A DNA stretch of 64,000 bases, taken from assembly GCA_960531495.1 (NCBI GenBank), contig OY482859.1:16762786-16826785 (forward strand). Direction: 5' to 3'. The DNA is from Zeus faber (Eukaryota; Chordata; Actinopteri; Zeiformes; Zeidae). A program made the translations under genes and the position numbers. Numbering within the stretch: position 1 is the first letter of the stretch; every line of letters starts with the position of its first letter. Under the pieces are notes generated by a model that was given only the letters and a program-made list of their open reading frames with translations, did not search any database and was not told the origin of the DNA. Positions 24,789 to 35,358 of the stretch are shown piece by piece.

Positions 24789-25120
24789 GCCTTTTCGAAC
24801 AGCTGTGATTAATGAGTCCCGTCAGATACCGTCCGCCGCCACTCGCACCAATTAAGACGTCCAGGCGTCTCCGCCGGGCCTCCTGCCCTTAGACAAACAG
24901 TGGGACCACTGTGACCACCATCTTCTCTCCCCCCCCTCTCTGAGCCTCTAACCCAATCAGCACCCTGCCAACCCACCCGGCGGGGGTCCCACACTCGGCA
25001 GGGACGGTCCAGGGCCGGGGCCTGTTAGCCTCCCACCGCGGAACCCAGCGCCGCAAAAAATGGAGCAATCAAAGCCGAGTGTCAAACAATCCCTGTGTGT
25101 GACGGGATCTCCTCCTTGTC

Positions 25121-25180
25121 AGTGTGTGTGTGTGTGTGTGCGTGCGTGCGTGCTCGTGTGTGTGTGTGCGTGTGCGTGTC
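25121..25180. repeat. (GT)n/(GCGT)n compound microsatellite
   Basis: GT run, GCGT units, then interrupted GT. Confidence 0.93.
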
Positions 25181-25514
25181 CAGAGGAAAGCCGCAGGGAG
25201 GGCTCCGGGTTTGAACTACACTCTTAATTGGATCGACCGCTAACTGGCTTTCTGCAGCGCCAGGGAAAAAATGGGGAAAGTGAATTAGTGGACTCGACTT
25301 GATCAGATGCTCTTAACCTTAACGCTCATCAGAAAAGCCCCAAAAGCTAATCAGGCCTGACCCCCGGGTCAGCAAAACTCAAAAGGAAACGCATTAGCCC
25401 CGCTACGTGACCGAAGCGAGAAGAAGAAGGAGAAGAATCGTCATCTTTTGGACAGGGATATTTTGGCGCAGTCAAAAAATAATACCTCGTCTGCGCGGCG
25501 TGGATGGCAGCTGT

Positions 25515-25536
25515 CCCCCCCCCCCCCCCCCCCCCC
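25515..25536. repeat. Poly-C tract
   Basis: Twenty-two consecutive C residues. Confidence 0.92.
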
Positions 25537-25600
25537 TGCTTTGTGACATACGCTAATGAGATTAGCCACGGATATCAGTTAGTCACATCTTTTAGTGCGG

Positions 25601-25604
<4 letters not shown>

Positions 25605-25648
<44 letters not shown>

Positions 25649-25693
25649 AACAGAAAGAGCGAGAGAGGGAGAGAGAGAGAGAGAGAGAGAGAC
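25605..25693. repeat. (GA)n polypurine tract, imperfect
   Basis: Two GA runs separated by a short CAAACAGAAAGAGC segment. Confidence 0.95.
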
Positions 25694-25778
25694 GTATGGC
25701 TACAGAGTCACTGGTGGTGACTCAACCTATGGGTCCGAGTTCTGACCTATGGTCGTTGCGTCCTGGTGCCTGTCGGGG

Positions 25779-25785
25779 CGCGTGC

Positions 25786-25824
<39 letters not shown>

Positions 25825-25838
25825 CACGTGTGTGTGCG
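25779..25838. repeat. (GCGT)/(GT)n compound microsatellite
   Basis: Starts GGCGCGTGCGCGTG and continues as GT to about 25822, then CTCACGTG and a short GT run; a strong Z-DNA-type sequence. Confidence 0.93.
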
Positions 25839-25990
25839 GGGGTGGCGGTGTAGCCATCATGTTCCGTTAGTGTGCCAGTCAATCAAAGTGGCGGGGACCT
25901 TCTCTCATCAAGGTGCTATGCATGATTGCCAACGCAGAGCAAAAAAAATTTGCACCTCCCCCGAGAAGGGCCCCACAGGGAGCGGGCGGA

Positions 25991-26037
25991 GTGTGTGCAT
26001 GTGTGTGTGTCTGTGTGTGTGTGTGTGTGTGTGTGTA
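25991..26037. repeat. (GT)n microsatellite
   Basis: GT units with GCAT and CT interruptions. Confidence 0.94.
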
Positions 26038-26639
26038 TGGGGTTGGGGGTCTCATCTGTCGCGCGGAGTGCCGCCGCCCTGATGCGCAGTGACAGATGTG
26101 CGCGCTGACTCATGTGGACAACGGTCGCTTTTAACAGTAAATACATGGACGCGGCGGAGAGAAGGACTGCACCGCCGGAGAGACGCAGAGGGCTCGACCG
26201 GAACAAAACTCAGTTTATTGGAACATCGCTGAGATTCTGAGCACGCGCGCAGGGAAACTGAACGACAACTAAACTTTTAAGGATAGAGGGCTGAGATGCG
26301 CAGGGGGCCAATGCCAAAGTCATTTCGGAAAATAGTTTTGACTGGGTGTCGGCCTGCGGTCATCTCTCCCTCTCTCTACCCCAATATTTCCTGTCGCTCT
26401 CCACTCTCCTCTGTAATAAAGGCAAAATTTGTCCCCCCACCCATGTATATTGTTTGTAAATACTGTAACCATATTTGCAAATATTTGGAATATGTCACAA
26501 TGGATATACCGTATGGTCGTGGAGATGTGGAAAAAATAAACAAAAAAAAGGCATAAAAAGCATAGAAAAAACAACTCACAATTGTTTCTAAAATAAGTTG
26601 AAATCGACCAAAGTATCTGGTCACCACAAGTCTTTATTT

Positions 26640-28052
26640 CTCAATAAACAGAAATGGTGTTTATTGGCACCCTGGATTTAATATCTGGTAGCACAGCCTT
26701 TGGAGAAAACAACTGCTGTTGAGCGCTTCCCAGAGAGTTCAATTAGATTCATAAGCCTCTCTGCCGGCCCTGGTAGTTTGGCTCTTCTTTTGCAAACTGC
26801 TCCGGTTCACTCAGATTTGAAGGGTGCCTTCTTCCAACCGCTGTTTTCAGATCTCTCCACAGGTGTTCAATGGGATTTCGATCTGGACTCATTGCTGGCC
26901 ACTTTATAACAGTCCGGTGTTTTGTTTTGAACCCTTCCTGGGTGCTTTTTAATGTGTGTTTTTGGGTCATTGCCCTGCCGGAGGACCCGTGACCAACAAT
27001 GGAGATGCAGCTTTTTGACACTGGGTGGAACGTTGCACTCCAAAACACCTTGGCAATCTCCCGATGTCATGATGCCACGCACAGATTCAAAGGCGCCCAG
27101 TACCAGAGGCAGCAAAGCAAGCCGAAAACACGAGTGAACCTCCTCCATGTTTGACTGTGGGGACAGTGTTCTTTCTTTAAAGGCTTCATTTTGTTTTTAT
27201 GCAATTTACCAAAAATCTCTAATTTGGTGTCATCTGTCCACAGAACATTCTCCCATTAGGATTTGGGCTTGTTCAGGTGTGTTTTGGTCAACTCCGGCCG
27301 GGCTTTCTTTTTTCTCTCTCTTAACAGTGGGGTCCTCCTGGATCTCCGACCATCGAGCCCCCTTTCATTGAGTTGGCGAATGATGGTGCAAGTTGAAAGG
27401 GTTGTACCTGGTGTGTGAAGGTCAGCTTGAATCTGTTTTGCAGTTGCCCAAAGATCCTCTTCCACCATGTGGACAATCTTTGGTCAACTCTTCTCTTGCG
27501 TCCTTGATAAAATTGCACACGTGGGCACAGGAACATCAAGGTCTCTGGAGAAGGACTTGGAGTTGGAGATGGACTTAGCCCAGACATTGTCCACGCTTAG
27601 CGACGATCTTCTGTGTGACCTCCTCGGGCAATTGTCTGTTCTTTTCCTTTTGTCCACGCTCAGTGTGGTACACGCAGTGACACAATTAGCAGAATGAGGA
27701 CTTTGCTCCATTTAAACCGGTTGAGTGGGTTATTATTAGATTGCAGGCACATGTAACCCACCACAAGTGAGATCAAGGTGTATCACCTGCTTGAAATCCA
27801 ATTATCTTTTTCAACTTCTCAAAAGGTTCCAATAATATTGGCCACGCCATCTTCGGATTTTTGTGTTGAATATGGTAGGATTCAGTGGGGTTTTTTTGTG
27901 GGGGTTTTCAGATTTTTTTGTTTTGTTCCTCTGTACACCAAAGAAATACATGTGTGGACACCCAAAATTGGGTTTTAATTTCCCAATTTGCTGGAAGAAA
28001 GTATGTGTTATTTGAATCAAATGCAAGGGCGCCAATATTTCTGGCCCCCTTC
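26640..28052 (-). mobile_element. Decayed Tc1-like (mariner superfamily) DNA transposon
   Basis: Carries a complete but broken Tc1-type transposase reading from about 27711 down to 26678. The right flank has two direct-repeat-like words about 200 bp apart, CCAATAATATTGGCCA at 27829-27844 and GCCAATATTTCTGGCCCC at 28031-28048, matching the inner and outer repeats of IR/DR-type fish Tc1 elements. The matching inner word on the left is the TTATTGGCACCCTGG segment at 26661-26675; the outer left word was not found, so the left arm is diverged or lost and that boundary is uncertain. Tc1 elements move by cut-and-paste into TA sites. This copy cannot supply active enzyme. Confidence 0.85.
26678..27711 (-). 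pseudogene. Tc1-like transposase pseudogene
   Basis: The minus strand reads, in order but in shifting frames: an N-terminal paired-like helix-turn-helix segment (GKSIS-like, then SRDLDVPVPT), the second half of the DNA-binding domain (NERGLDGRRSRRTPLL), the WTDDTK motif with the first catalytic Asp at 27232-27234, RQGNDPK, and SPDRNPIEHLWRDLK with the catalytic Glu at 26866-26868. The C terminus ends SKGCATRY with its stop at 26678-26680. At least four frame changes break it. The second catalytic Asp of the DD34E triad is replaced by Gly (codon at 26972-26974). Usual family length is about 340 residues, which fits this span. It has been dead for a long time. Confidence 0.88.
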
Positions 28053-28340
28053 TAATTTGCGAGAAAATTCTTGTATATTTACTTGAGTGTGCAAATATAA
28101 AGTACAATGGCTGTTCGGGCATTCCTTCCGATGACGACATCCCTGCATAGTTACCTTTACCGTCGTATTGTCCTTGCAATGCATTGTCGGATACGCTTGC
28201 CAGAGTAGGGTGCAGTGGTTCCATACTACGATATTTCACTAGATATAGTCCGTCATCCTGGTACTTTTTAGGTACTATTTGCGCATTATTATGGTTTCAG
28301 ACATATTACAGTATACATTAATTTGAAGTACAAAATAGTC
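28053..28340. other. Unique AT-rich DNA, nothing seen
   Basis: About 290 bp after the Tc1 element with no frame, repeat or motif I can support. Confidence 0.4.
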
Positions 28341-28570
28341 TCACTGCAGCTTGTCTCTGTGATCTAAAAAGCTTTGGCTTTCAGGGTCTGCTTGTTGATA
28401 ATGCACAAAACCATGCGGCTCACCACAGAAAGGTTATTTAGCGCTCAAAATCCCTCCTGTCAGTAATCATTTCTCCTTTGTCAGGCCAGGTCACATTTAC
28501 CTCCTCACGGCTGCAGAGCCACTGGGCCTTTCGGAACAGTGTCATGTCTTTTGACCTGTAAACAGAATGA
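28340..28570. promoter_or_regulatory. Candidate conserved non-coding element
   Basis: Unique block with GTTGATAATGCAC near 28393, CAGTAATCATTTC near 28461, CTCCTTTGTCAGG near 28472 (SOX-like) and two GACCTGT/GGTCAC nuclear-receptor-like half sites. No coding frame. Motif-based inference only. Confidence 0.25.
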
Positions 28571-28620
28571 AGAGACGGGAGGCGGCTCGCACGGCACTAG
28601 CAACCCGGGAAATTAGCAGG

Positions 28621-28706
28621 GATGGAGGGAGACGAGAGAACGGAAGGGAGGGATGGAGGGGAGAGAGGCTGAGAGAGGAGGGAGGGAGGGAGGGGAGGGA
28701 TGGGGC
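28621..28706. repeat. G-rich polypurine tract
   Basis: Almost only A and G on the plus strand, with many GGGA units, especially 28675-28706. Several runs of three or more G make intramolecular G-quadruplex formation plausible. Confidence 0.85.
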
Positions 28707-28940
28707 ATTTTCTATGTCACTGCAGTCCCCATATTGTCCCCCGAAAATGTCACTCTGCCCTTGGGAGGCAGCGCTCGGAGGCGAGACTCATCTGTCTCAG
28801 CGCATTTACCCAGATTCTCCGTGGCCGGGTCCCCAGGAGCCTGCGAGGAGGGAGGCGCCCCGCTGCACCGGGTTTGCCCACAAACGCCCCTCGCCCTCCT
28901 CACACTGATTGTTTTTCCACTTCCACTTTTCACATACTCC

Positions 28941-28961
28941 TTTTTTTTTTTTTTTTTTTTT
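28941..28961. repeat. Poly-T tract
   Basis: Twenty-one consecutive T residues. Confidence 0.9.
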
Positions 28962-29199
28962 CTCGTTGCTGCCACAGTTATATTCCACGTCTCCTCGGCC
29001 CGTCTTCAGAACGGGCCTCATTATAGACCACTCCCGTCTCATGGGAACTCGGCGGCTCTCGATTAGAGCCAGAGACGCAAAAAAAAACAAAATTATTCGG
29101 ATTAATCATACGACAGTTTCGCAGGTAAAATATCCTTCAATCATGTGGCAAAATTCATTCTAAAAGTACATCCACTGTCACTTCCAGTCACTCATTCAT

Positions 29200-30240
29200 G
29201 GTAAGTACCCCTCTTTCCAATAATATTTGCCATGGGCCATGTCAGCCTGCTGTAATAGGATGCAAATGTATGCCGCTATCAAAAGTTTTCTCAACTGTGC
29301 AACCTTAATGGCCCGAATCTGCGGGTGTCTTGGTGGGGAGAATGTTGCACTCCTTGGCTTCTAATCAAACGTGTGCATGTGCATACGGAATGTATTTTTG
29401 GAATGACATTCCGGAATTGATTATCATTGGCTAATTTAAGCGTTTAGAAAGCCTCCATCTTTTGGAGCAGAAGTCAAACGCTGTGCCACCTTTGGAAAAG
29501 TGCACCAGAATTATCTGTTTACAAACATTATCCGCAGACCGGGGTTTCTTCAATAATAGAAGAAAATTCAGGAGAACAGTTATTATTTATAGGTTCTGTA
29601 GGCATCAGAGAGAGACCATTTTCACTAAATTTAAGAGAGGCTTTTGGACAAACCATCTCCCTCTTATTCAATTAAGTATTGCAGCCAAGTTTGGCAGGTG
29701 AGTACCATATATTTGGGACAGAAAGGTAAGTATCCCTGTTAGAAGGAACAGGGATGATTACGAACCAGTTGATTCTATGAACTGTTATTAGAACAGTTAC
29801 TGGAATAAATCCAAACATTATTTTTTATCCACAGAACAAACAGGAAAGTACATACAGTATGCATATATATTACATATGCATAGTACATATCAGTATACTC
29901 TCTACAGATGAGTGTAAAGTCAGTTGCGTTCAGAACTATTGTCTCTTATGTGGACAAAAATGAAATATATGGATAAATCAGACAAATGTTTACATGGAAA
30001 TTAATAACTCAATACTATTTATTACTTAATTCTTATATTTTTAAAATTCAATTGTAGACATTTCAAGACAATTTTAAGGACCAGAAACCCTGGTCTAGCA
30101 GGTATTGTAGGGTTTCCTAGTCTCAAGTCGTCAGCTTCTACAATACCATGCTTCTGATGCAAACTCTGAAATAAAAGCAATAGCCATTGGCTCTCTCGAA
30201 TTGAATTCCTGGAATGATTTGCGTTTGTCAATTAGCGCAT
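29200..30240. promoter_or_regulatory. Candidate conserved non-coding region (two blocks)
   Basis: Unique DNA. Block 29200-29480 contains GGATGCAAATGTATG near 29259 (octamer ATGCAAAT in reverse orientation), CTTCTAATCAAACG and GATTATCATTGGCTAATTTAAG. Block 30050-30240 contains TTGTCAATTAGCGCATG near 30224 with a CAATTA core. 29700-30040 between them is AT-rich with ATACATATGCATA-type words and nothing more. Confidence 0.3.
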
Positions 30241-32155
30241 GAACACAAGAAGATTGGACTAATCCCCCCCAAAAAAACAAGTTCATTTTCATCGTGCCGA
30301 GAGGCAGCCAGGTGGACGGGCGTCTGCTGCCCGGGATTACAGCACCTCATTAAAGCGAGGCATCCGTGATTGAAACCGGCCGAGGGCTCTGTTCTCTCTC
30401 CGAAGCGAACTGGAGACAAAGGAGCAGAAGGAAACGAGCACTTTATCAGACGGGGGCAGAGCAGAGCCCTCGCCGAGCAGACGACCAGGCCCCGGACGCA
30501 TTGGCTACATCGACTCGATGGCTGGATCAGGCCGATGTCCAAGATTAAATGGCTTATTGACCCGGCGTGGGGTTGGAGGCTTCAAATGTGGAGACTCACG
30601 GGAAAAAAGGGAGGAGTCACCTTCAGACGTCACCCGACCTTAAGGAGACGCATGGTTTTGTTTGTACGCCAATGATTGATTTCCTCTGCAAACAAAGTGT
30701 AGGCAAAGCCTCCGTCAGGATTCTCTTTCAACATACCTTTTTTTTTTTTCTAGGTGTGTTTTGTTTACAAGTGTCATCTCTCAGGGTAATGCTGTCGAGG
30801 GCAGTCGTTACACTTGAGGACCGGAACTTAATTTCATGGCGATATGAAATGTCATCTCTCTCTCTCTCTCTCTCTCCACCAACCTTTTTCCTATTCTGAA
30901 ACATTCATAAAGGCCAGTTAGTGATTGAGTCGCCTACAAGAGCTTCGTCGAGTCTGCAGTGGGAATTGTCGTACCACACCACCCCGCCCCCACAACTGCA
31001 AATCACTGACATTAGATACCAGAAGTTTGCAGACATACTTTATGGAGGGGTGTAGGGGTGAAGCGGTGAGTTTAATAATTTAGAAGGACTGGTGGAAAGC
31101 AAGACCGATTTTTTTTTTGCAGATACAGTTTATCTGGCGCTTGCAGCTGGGGGCTTGCTGAAGGTGCTTTCAGGACCTTGTCAATACGCCCCGGCCATAT
31201 AGGCTTTGACATTAAATGAAATAGGTTATTGACTGGCAGGTGGAGTCGGCAACGCAGCTCCTAGGACGCGTGCTTCTCCTCCGGCTCCCTGACCCCGAAC
31301 CTGCTTCAGATCAACCCTTTGCCAAATCAAAGGGCAACAGATCCTGATCTCACGCCCTCATGTCTGTCGCCTTTATTTGTTTTAAATTTGTGTCGATGGT
31401 AACATTTCGGGCGGCCCCCCGTTCAGAAGTCACAGAGGCGATACATAGGAGCGGAAATGCGTCTTCTGAACTTCTTTCGTCGTTCAGGGTGTTTGGCTCG
31501 TGCTCACTCTGAGGGTTTCTCATTAGCAAGCGTTTGGAATTTCAGGGAAATAATCTCATCATTTCTCTCTCTTTGTTTCTCTGTAATGGACAACTGGCAG
31601 ACATTCGCTTATGTATACCTATAGACTTATTTGATCTGAAAATGTTTATTGATTGGGCCTCATTTTTTTTCCCCTTCAAAGACTCCTGGCTCGACAGTTT
31701 ACCCGCATTGAATGTTGGTTTTCAACTCTTCAAGTCTCAGCAAAAACCTAAATCTGGCGCCATTATCAATGGCAACGTGTACAGTAAGTGTTGAAATAAA
31801 AAGAGCATTACCATTTTGTCCATAGACCACCCCCACCATACACACACACACCCCTTCCACCCCCTACACATCCATGACGATGGGGGCACAGGACCATCAA
31901 ACCCATCCCTATGGCAATGCGGCCATTACGGAAGCAGATTGGTGTGGAGAGAAGACAATTACAGCCAGCGGAAAATTCCACCTCCCTCCTCCATTCTGCC
32001 GACCCAAAGCCCGGCAGCGCAGGGTTTGATTGATGTGAGGCCACCTGCCACGCTGCGAGGCGCGCTCAGAGGCTGGAACATGTTGCCGGCCTGATGTCAT
32101 TTGGTTAATGTTGTGTAGATGTCGCAGCGATAATGACAGAGTGTAACTTTGTTTG
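30241..32155. other. Unique DNA with possible regulatory segments, no gene seen
   Basis: 30240-30560 is GC-richer. A (CT)n run lies at 30857-30876. 31310-31345 contains AAATCAAAGGGCAAC, a TCF/LEF-type site. 31500-31800 has an 86-codon frame without recognisable features. 31830-31865 is a CACACC/CACCC-rich stretch. Confidence 0.45.
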
Positions 32156-32156
32156 G

Positions 32157-32743
32157 TTTCCGCAAGGGATGGGCATTTTCGTTTTTGTTTTTTTTCGTGG
32201 TCAACAACCAACAAGAATTTCAATCGATTGGACGACTAGCCGAGGTGTCAACCTCCCCTCCGACGGGCAAATGTTGTTAATAATCCATCCAATGAGTAAT
32301 TTCTGCCACGTTCCACAATGTTTGTTTACACTAGCCTCTGTTGTTTGTCTGCTCTGCCTTTCAGCTTTAATACTTTGGCGCCGAAGGTGCAAATGACTCC
32401 GCATCACAGTAGTAGAACTGTGGTAAGACAGCTTAATCCAACAGAACGTGCACACTACTTTGTTCTCAGCTTGGCTAAAATAATGTTGCACTTCGCTCCG
32501 CCTTGCCGCCATCATTCTCTCATACAAGCACGCCGTCCTGTATGCTACGCTTATTAGAGCTCGGGCAGAGTTCCTCGTAGAGCATGTGCTACACGCTTGA
32601 CTTGTCCGGGTGGGAAGGTCGTGTAAAAAAATAAAATCAAATCAATAATAGGCGGAAAAAATCACTAGTCGACGTCACTGCACGTGTCAACTAATTAGTT
32701 GAATCGATTATTCGACTAATCATGGCCATTCACAGCTTCCGCG
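32157..32743 (-). mobile_element. Short hAT-type element with BED finger remnant
   Basis: The ends are inverted and related: AGGGATGGGCATTTTCG on the left (from 32165), and on the right a segment whose reverse complement reads GAATGGCCATGATTAGTCG. Each end continues into TCGA/TTAGTCGA-rich DNA (TCAATCGATTGGACGACTAG left, CAACTAATTAGTTGAATCGA right). The flanks TTTCCGCA (32157-32164) and CTTCCGCG (32736-32743) match at six contiguous bases and are a plausible diverged 8-bp target duplication, as hAT elements make. Between them lies a minus-strand frame with a BED-type zinc finger and no catalytic domain, so this is an internally deleted, non-autonomous copy of about 570 bp. Confidence 0.7.
32201..32527 (-). 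pseudogene. Truncated hAT transposase N-terminus (BED zinc finger)
   Basis: A 108-codon frame. Residues 9-51 read as a BED finger: RRSEVQHYF, then VVCTFC (Cys26, Cys29), TTVMRSHL (His45). The position expected to hold the second His (residue 50) is Arg, so zinc binding is probably lost. The frame runs out through the element's terminal repeat at its C-terminal end, so the dimerisation and catalytic parts typical of hAT enzymes (500-700 residues) are absent. BED fingers bind transposon ends. This piece could at most bind DNA if it were expressed, for which there is no evidence. Confidence 0.7.
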
Positions 32744-34100
32744 TGTCGGAGGGGGGGCAAAAGGCTATGGGCTCTGGTGGTCTCAGGTTAGTTGAACACA
32801 GGATGAGGTGGTCTGTGTGTGTCTGAGCGAATGGAATTGATGAGTAAGGATGCGGGGCTAAATGTGCGACACTGCACCCCGGTCGTCTACATACAAGTGG
32901 AAAAACCCCAAAATGTGCCGTGTTGATGCCAAGTCGCGGATGGAACCGCGGTGAGATCAGTTTAGTGCAGGAATTACATCATTGTACAAATTCCCAAAAG
33001 CAGTGGAACTTTCCCAACTTTGGCTCGCTGGCAGAGGAGCTGGATGTAGAGGATCCTCTTCTCTGATGAAACGAATCCTATTCATTAATAGCGGGCAAGG
33101 AGGACCATTGTTCGTATCTTTTGAACCTCTCTTCATCTCTGGCTCTTCTTGAGCGTGCCAAGTTGTGTAAATGAAATAAGTAAGGGGAACAAAAAAAATC
33201 GGATTTCCTCCACTCATTCATGTGTCCTTTCTTCAATATCCTTTTTTTTTGTATTTGCTTTTAATTTGTACCGTCCGCGCCTCAATTTTGCCAATGTCAA
33301 AGGGGATGAGGGGACATTACAATATACAATGTTTTTTCTCCCTTTCTCTTATCATGGGGGAAATGAAAAGCAAATGGCACCTTTGTCCGGGACGTGCGCT
33401 CGTCCAGGCAGAAGGGCTTTGAGACGCAAGGGTGAAATTGAAAAGGTTGCAGGTTCACATCCCCGGACAATGACAGCCCTCTGCCTCCACTCACAGGAGA
33501 TTAGAGGGGCTGAAGAGATAAGGAGAAGCATTGGCTGATGATGTTTATTTTCTTTCTGGGTGCAGCGGCACCTAGATCGAACCGCTGAAGTGGCGGCGCT
33601 CGCCCGGAAGACAGGGCGAAGGCACAGAGCCAGACTGACAAAGTGTGGACAAAGACTGAATCGTTCAGAATTGACCTTGGCCTGATCCCTGTCAAGCCTG
33701 TTGTCTCTGCTTGAAAAGTGGAAAATAATGTCACAGACAATGCTAAAACAACAAAGTATCAAAGAGCAGGTTGGTACAGTTGTGGGACAGGCTTTTGAAA
33801 TGGCTCGGAGGCTTTCTGCTGGAGAGGTCTGGCCTAGTAAACTAAAGCCCCTTCACTTGCACTTAAAGCTGTAAATCTACTGGCAATGTGCCGTATTGGC
33901 GTAATGTAGGGAAAGGATCCGGTGTCGATGTTCCGTAAAAGTCATTCCTTAATTTCCCCACTCTCGACCTTGTATAATTTCCGGGATACTGCCAGTATGG
34001 CTGTGAATGGAAGTCAGTGGGAATAGACGCAGTAACATTACTGGGACAAGCACGTGAAGCAGGGATGGAGAAGATTCTGAATTCCGGCAAAGCACAAATA
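32744..34100. other. Unique DNA, no gene seen
   Basis: No recognisable exon. 33385-33470 contains GGTTGCAGGTTCACATCCCC, which resembles a tRNA-type B box of a SINE, but a matching A box is not clear. 33840-34090 is unique and moderately conserved-looking. Confidence 0.45.
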
Positions 34101-34149
34101 GTGGGTTTTCACGATTATTTATTTTGTACAAATCAAAAAAAATAAAATA

Positions 34150-34545
34150 AAAAGAAAAAAAGAAAAATGGCGAGTCCGATCCGAACCGTGGCACCCAGCT
34201 GCAAAGACGAGAAACTGAGGGGCACTACATGGTGTATGTCAGTTCGGGAAGTATGAGGTGTTTCAAGTGCGGTGACATAGGGCACAAGCGCTTGGCTTAT
34301 CCGCCGGCTGCACCAGAGCGCGGAGCCGGAGAGGGAGCGAGCAGACAGGGAGAAGTAGAACGGGTGGAGAACGTTCCTTCTTTGGGTAGGTTAATAATGA
34401 TCACATTGGTTTAATAACATTGGGTTAGGGTTATTGCATCCGGGGACAGGGGCTCTGTCAGTGGAGGGAACCGAGTCCGTCTGGGAGGGTCAGGGAGATG
34501 GGAAGGGTGGAAAACAAAGCGCTGGTCTCTTAAAGCCAGGAAAAA
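34150..34545 (+). pseudogene. LINE ORF1 (zinc-knuckle) remnant
   Basis: The plus frame from 34229 reads MVYVSSGSMRCFKCGDIGHK, a CCHC zinc knuckle of the Cx2Cx4Hx4C type (Cys at 34259-34261 and 34268-34270, His at 34283-34285). The last Cys is replaced by Tyr (codon TAT at 34298-34300). Downstream, a second frame (34434-34540) continues with an acidic, Gly-rich segment (TESVWEGQGDGKGGKQSAGL). From memory, this order matches ORF1 nucleic-acid-binding proteins of fish Tx1/L1-type LINEs. A stop at 34412-34414 and a frame change break it. No reverse transcriptase is visible nearby, so only a fragment survives. Confidence 0.6.
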
Positions 34546-34689
34546 AAAAAAAAAAACGATTCAGATTGTATGTCCGTTGCCGACAAGTTGTCCAAACGAT
34601 TGCATCTACACTGGACATAATGCACCAACTCTAAGCCATTATGTACTGTATCCGTTACAGACGTCTAATGTGGAAACAGACACCATACA

Positions 34690-35358
34690 GAACTTCTCCA
34701 TAAAGGAGGCCCATGTGTGAATGACCACCTACTGCCTTTGCCGGATACTATTTGTCAATGGCACCACAACTTCCGCCATCTTGGTTAGGCTGAACATGAA
34801 GTTGTTAAGATACCAAATTTGATCCCCCCAAATCAACATCATTCTATTCCTAGTCTTTCTTTTTTAGCTATTAATGTCACACTTGGTACAGTCCCTGAGA
34901 GTGCTGTTCTTGGTTTCAAGGTTTTATGCCAATGTGATGTTGACTTGTGCAGAAAGATTAGATATTGCAAAATGAAATCTGACTTATCTATACTATCTAT
35001 ACTATATACTATATACTTTCAATACTATATCATCAATATCTCATACTTTACCTAATCCCTTTGCTTTCTGGTGACTTTGTTCAGCCATGCATATCAAATA
35101 CCAAAGTCATAAGTTCAAATAATGCCAATTTGTGTTATTTGGAATTCTGCTACATGAGAAGAAAGTATTCAAGGATTTTGCAAAATTTCCAAGATGGCGG
35201 AAAATCCAGACAGCTGTTATACAGTATGTTCTTCGGGGAAAAATTTGTTCAGCATGAGAAAGGACACCCGTACACCAAGTTACAGGTCTGTAGGTGAAAC
35301 GGGGAGGCGGTGCTGAAGTTTTCAGGTGTGACTACTTTTCATAGCGCCCCCTGTGGCT
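34690..35358. mobile_element. Probable interspersed repeat with inverted TTCCGCCATCTTGG words
   Basis: TTCCGCCATCTTGG at 34771-34784 and its exact reverse complement at 35189-35202 enclose about 400 bp of AT-rich DNA. Further words such as ACAGGTCTGTAGGTGAAACG and CATAGCGCCCCCTGTGGCTG are phrases I associate with fish interspersed repeats. A short (CTATACTATATA)-like stretch lies near 34990-35030. Class unknown; non-coding. Confidence 0.35.

Larger units (their letters stand above)
22063..26300. other. GC-richer microsatellite-laden DNA, no gene seen
   Basis: Long frames here run through CA or GA arrays and have no domain. 22130-22320 and 24150-24330 are CpG-richer. 23400-23720 is described separately. 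25180-25470 is unique with no visible structure. Confidence 0.5.

Noticed and set aside
33385..33470. B-box-like GGTTGCAGGTTCACATCCCC
   Set aside because: Looks SINE-like, but only the B box is visible and no second copy was found in the window.
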